Assembly: GCA_020832555.1 (NCBI GenBank)
Contig: JAFIEM010000015.1
Span: forward strand, 1-45,251
Reading direction: 5' to 3'
DNA from: Natronohydrobacter sp.
GTDB lineage: Bacteria > Pseudomonadota > Alphaproteobacteria > Rhodobacterales > Rhodobacteraceae
Length of the DNA stretch: 45,251 bases
Below are positions 42,759 through 45,251 of the stretch, piece after piece (within the stretch, counting starts at the first letter, position 1; each line of letters begins with the position of its first letter). The notes under the pieces are model-generated. The model saw only the letters and a list, made by a program, of their open reading frames with translations. It searched no databases and was not told the origin of the DNA. The position numbers were made by a program, and so were the translations under genes.

Positions 42759-45137
42759 ATGAGCGATTTCAATACCGACTTACCCCTGTCCGCCCGCGCA
42801 ATGGCCGCGCGTCCTGCGCCCTATCTTGACGGTCTGAACCCTGCCCAGCGTCAGGCCGTCGAGACATTGGACGGCCCTGTGCTGATGCTGGCCGGTGCCG
42901 GCACTGGCAAGACCAAGGCGCTGACAGCCCGGATCGCGCATCTCTTGAACTCTGGCCGCGCCTACCCGTCGGGCATCCTTGCCGTGACCTTCACCAACAA
43001 AGCCGCGCGCGAGATGAAATTGCGCGTTGGCGGCTATCTGGGCGAGGCGGTCGAGGGCATGCCCTGGCTGGGCACCTTCCATTCGATCAGCGCGAAACTG
43101 CTGCGCCGCCATGCCGAACTGGTGGGGCTGAAATCATCCTTCACTATTCTCGACACGGATGATCAGATCCGCCTGCTCAAGCAACTGATCGCGGCATCCA
43201 ATATCGACGAGAAACGCTGGCCTGCGCGGCTACTTGCCTCGATCATCGACCAATGGAAGAACCGTGCCTGGCGGCCCGATCAGGTGCCAAGTTCCGAAGC
43301 CAGCGCCTTCAACAATCGCGGCACGGAACTCTATGCCGCCTATCAGGAGCGGCTGAAAACGCTCAATGCCTGCGATTTCGGGGATCTGCTGCTGCATTGC
43401 GTGACGATTTTCCAGAAACATGGCGACATTCTGGAAAGCTATCAGAAACGCTTTCGCTATATTCTGGTTGACGAGTATCAGGATACCAACGTTGCCCAAT
43501 ATCTCTGGCTGCGGCTCTTGGCCGAAGGGCACAAGAATATCTGCTGCGTGGGCGATGATGACCAGTCGATCTATGGCTGGCGTGGGGCGGAAGTGGGAAA
43601 TATCCTGCGGTTTGAACGCGATTTCCCCGGCGCGACTGTGGTGCGGCTGGAACAGAATTACCGCTCGACCCCGCATATCCTTGCGGCCGCATCTCAGGTG
43701 ATCGCAGGCAATGAGGACCGGTTGGGTAAAACCCTCTGGACTGAGGCGCGCGAGGGCGAGAAGGTCCGCCTGATCGGCCATTGGGATGGCGAAGAAGAAG
43801 CGCGCTGGATTGGCGAGCAGATCGAGGATCTGCAACGCGGCACCCGCGGATTGAACCCGTTCAGCCTCGACCAGATGGCGATTCTGGTGCGCGCAAGCCA
43901 CCAGATGCGCGCCTTCGAGGATCGGTTTCTGACCATCGGACTGCCGTATCGCGTGATCGGTGGTCCGCGCTTCTATGAGCGGATGGAGATTCGCGACGCG
44001 CTCGCCTATTTCCGCCTTGCGGTCAGCCCCGGCGATGACCTGGCCTTTGAGCGGATCGTGAACACCCCCAAACGCGGCCTTGGCGACAAGGCGCAGCAGA
44101 CAATCCAGAGAATCGCGCGCGCCAATGATCTGTCGCTGGTCGCAGGTGCGGCGCTGGCACTGGAACAGGGCGAAATCAAGGGCAAGGGCGCTGGCCAGTT
44201 GCGCGCGTTGATCGAGGGAATCGCGCGTTGGAACGCTGCAATCGGGACAACCGGTCTGGCAGAGGCCGAAGATGATCTGATCGAAGTGATCCGCCCCGAA
44301 AGTGCGGCCATCAACCATATCGAACTGGCCGAACAGATTCTGGAGGAGTCGGGCTATACAGAGATGTGGCTCAACGACAAGACGCCAGAGGCACCGGGGC
44401 GGCTGGACAACCTGAAAGAACTGATCAAGGCGCTGGAATCCTTTGAAAACCTGCAAGGGTTTCTCGAACATATCGCGCTGATCATGGAGAATGATTCGGA
44501 TGCGGGCGAGGCCAAGGTCAGCATCATGACCCTGCATGGTGCCAAGGGTCTGGAATTTCCCGCCGTCTTCCTGCCGGGATGGGAGGACGGGCTTTTCCCC
44601 TCACAGCGCTCGATGGACGAATCCGGGTTGAAGGGGCTGGAGGAAGAGCGCCGCCTTGCCTATGTCGGCATCACCCGCGCCGAACAGCTTTGCACGATCA
44701 GCTTTGCTGCAAACCGCCGCGTCTATGGGCAATGGCAGTCGCAGATGCCTTCGCGTTTTGTCGATGAATTGCCGGGGCAGCATGTCGAGGTGCTGACACC
44801 CCCCGGTCTTTATGGTGGCGGGAGTCCGGCAACAAGCACGATCGAAACTCGGGCCGAACGTGCCGATGTGTATAACTCGCCCGGTTGGCGTCGTTTGCAG
44901 GCTGCGAGCGCCCGACGGGTCAGCCAGCCACGCGAGGCCCGCGAAATGGTCATAGATGGCAGCGCGATCCCCGCATTTGAAATCGGGGCAAGAGTGTTTC
45001 ACCAGAAATTCGGCTATGGCAGCGTGGCTGCGGTCGAAGGTGACAAGCTGTTCATCGAATTTGAAAAATCCGGCGCGCGGCATATCGTGGCTAAATTCGT
45101 CGTTCCTGCCGCGCAAGCCGATGATGTGCCGTTCTGA
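42759..45137 (+). CDS. UvrD/PcrA family DNA helicase
   Basis: A 792-residue superfamily 1A 3'-5' helicase for nucleotide excision and mismatch repair. Motifs: Q-motif LNPAQRQAV, Walker A GAGTGKT (46-52), VTFTNKAAREM, Walker B LVDEYQDTN, GDDDQSIYGWRGAEVGN, QNYRS, and TLHGAKGLEFPAVFLPGWEDGLFP with VGITRAEQ. The C-terminal Tudor-like segment (VFHQKFGYGSVAAVEGDKLFIEF) is present as in PcrA/UvrD, and it contacts RNA polymerase in relatives. Start at ATG 42759 (MSDFNTDLPL) with AGGA eight bases upstream. Convergent with the small RNA at the edge. Confidence 0.95.
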   Translation: MSDFNTDLPLSARAMAARPAPYLDGLNPAQRQAVETLDGPVLMLAGAGTGKTKALTARIAHLLNSGRAYPSGILAVTFTNKAAREMKLRVGGYLGEAVEGMPWLGTFHSISAKLLRRHAELVGLKSSFTILDTDDQIRLLKQLIAASNIDEKRWPARLLASIIDQWKNRAWRPDQVPSSEASAFNNRGTELYAAYQERLKTLNACDFGDLLLHCVTIFQKHGDILESYQKRFRYILVDEYQDTNVAQYLWLRLLAEGHKNICCVGDDDQSIYGWRGAEVGNILRFERDFPGATVVRLEQNYRSTPHILAAASQVIAGNEDRLGKTLWTEAREGEKVRLIGHWDGEEEARWIGEQIEDLQRGTRGLNPFSLDQMAILVRASHQMRAFEDRFLTIGLPYRVIGGPRFYERMEIRDALAYFRLAVSPGDDLAFERIVNTPKRGLGDKAQQTIQRIARANDLSLVAGAALALEQGEIKGKGAGQLRALIEGIARWNAAIGTTGLAEAEDDLIEVIRPESAAINHIELAEQILEESGYTEMWLNDKTPEAPGRLDNLKELIKALESFENLQGFLEHIALIMENDSDAGEAKVSIMTLHGAKGLEFPAVFLPGWEDGLFPSQRSMDESGLKGLEEERRLAYVGITRAEQLCTISFAANRRVYGQWQSQMPSRFVDELPGQHVEVLTPPGLYGGGSPATSTIETRAERADVYNSPGWRRLQAASARRVSQPREAREMVIDGSAIPAFEIGARVFHQKFGYGSVAAVEGDKLFIEFEKSGARHIVAKFVVPAAQADDVPF

Positions 45138-45164
45138 CCCGGCCTGAACGATCCAGCATCTGAA

Positions 45165-45251
45165 ATAAAAAAGGCGACAGTCCCAGGGAGGAGGAGGGGA
45201 CTGCCGCCGATTTTGCAAGACCCCAGGGAGGAGGAGGGGGCCTTTGCAACT
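45165..45251 (-). ncRNA. CcsR/'cuckoo'-type small RNA with two anti-SD-loop hairpins (partial at the edge)
   Basis: On the minus strand two hairpins stand in tandem with the same 12-base loop, CUCCUCCUCCCU. The first (45247-45215) has a ten-pair stem GCAA(A)GGCCCC / GGGGUCUUGC with one bulged A; the second (45208-45173) has a 12-pair stem GGCGGCAGUCCC / GGGACUGUCGCC with one G-U. Six U residues follow the second, so it also acts as terminator. Stem-loops that display CCUCCUCCC, an anti-Shine-Dalgarno sequence, define the CcsR RNAs of Rhodobacter, which respond to oxidative and heat stress. The 5' end and any further copies lie beyond the window. Confidence 0.8.

Overview
The window is ordinary chromosomal DNA of an alphaproteobacterium, almost certainly family Rhodobacteraceae (Rhodobacter/Roseobacter lineage). 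The base composition is GC-rich. The gene orders DUF177-rpmF-plsX-fabH-ihfA and pckA / chvI-chvG-hprK-rapZ-EIIA-HPr fit this group, as do the flagellar gene set and a CcsR/'cuckoo'-type double-hairpin RNA at the right edge. I see no phage, insertion sequence, CRISPR array or conjugation gene. Coding density is high, and nearly all genes are recognisable and full length.

Layout. 1-3.5 kb (minus): YceD-like protein, ribosomal protein L32, the lipid starter enzymes PlsX and FabH, and IHF-alpha. 3.7-5.9 kb (plus): a BamE-type lipoprotein, an OlsB-like acyltransferase and serine acetyltransferase. 6.1-12.3 kb: a urate catabolic island. PuuD oxidises urate, UraH hydrolyses 5-hydroxyisourate, the UraD half of a fused protein makes allantoin and its PuuE half opens it. 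AllA releases glyoxylate from ureidoglycolate. An NCS2 permease brings in purine and a LysR protein probably controls the set. Three TTTC-N11-GAAA boxes lie in its two divergent intergenic regions. The step from allantoate to ureidoglycolate is not encoded here.

12.4-18.9 kb: PEP carboxykinase diverges from a tightly overlapping signalling operon (ChvI, ChvG, short HprK, RapZ, EIIA-Man type, HPr) that links an envelope-sensing two-component system to a regulatory phosphotransferase chain. 19.1-28.9 kb: mixed housekeeping and metabolic genes (outer-membrane barrel, CoA transferase, DsbA-like protein, DciA-like protein, MutY, glyoxalase I, AlkB alkane hydroxylase with a DCC protein, NAD kinase, serine hydroxymethyltransferase, an alpha/beta hydrolase and a 60-residue membrane protein).

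29.2-37.4 kb: tRNA-Val(UAC), then part of a flagellar locus arranged as two divergent operons. One runs fliL, a PflI/DUF6468-like gene, a motE-like gene, motA and a large unknown exported protein (minus). The other runs fliF, fliH-like, fliN and fliP (plus). A CtrA-like site lies between them. 37.5-45.1 kb: pyruvate carboxylase, an FMN-dependent alpha-hydroxy-acid dehydrogenase, a small membrane protein and a UvrD/PcrA helicase. The last 90 bases carry the double-hairpin small RNA on the minus strand.

Nothing in the window looks like a wholly new system. The items most worth following are the small RNA, the purine-locus operators, the unknown flagellar-locus protein and the tandem direct repeat between pckA and chvI.
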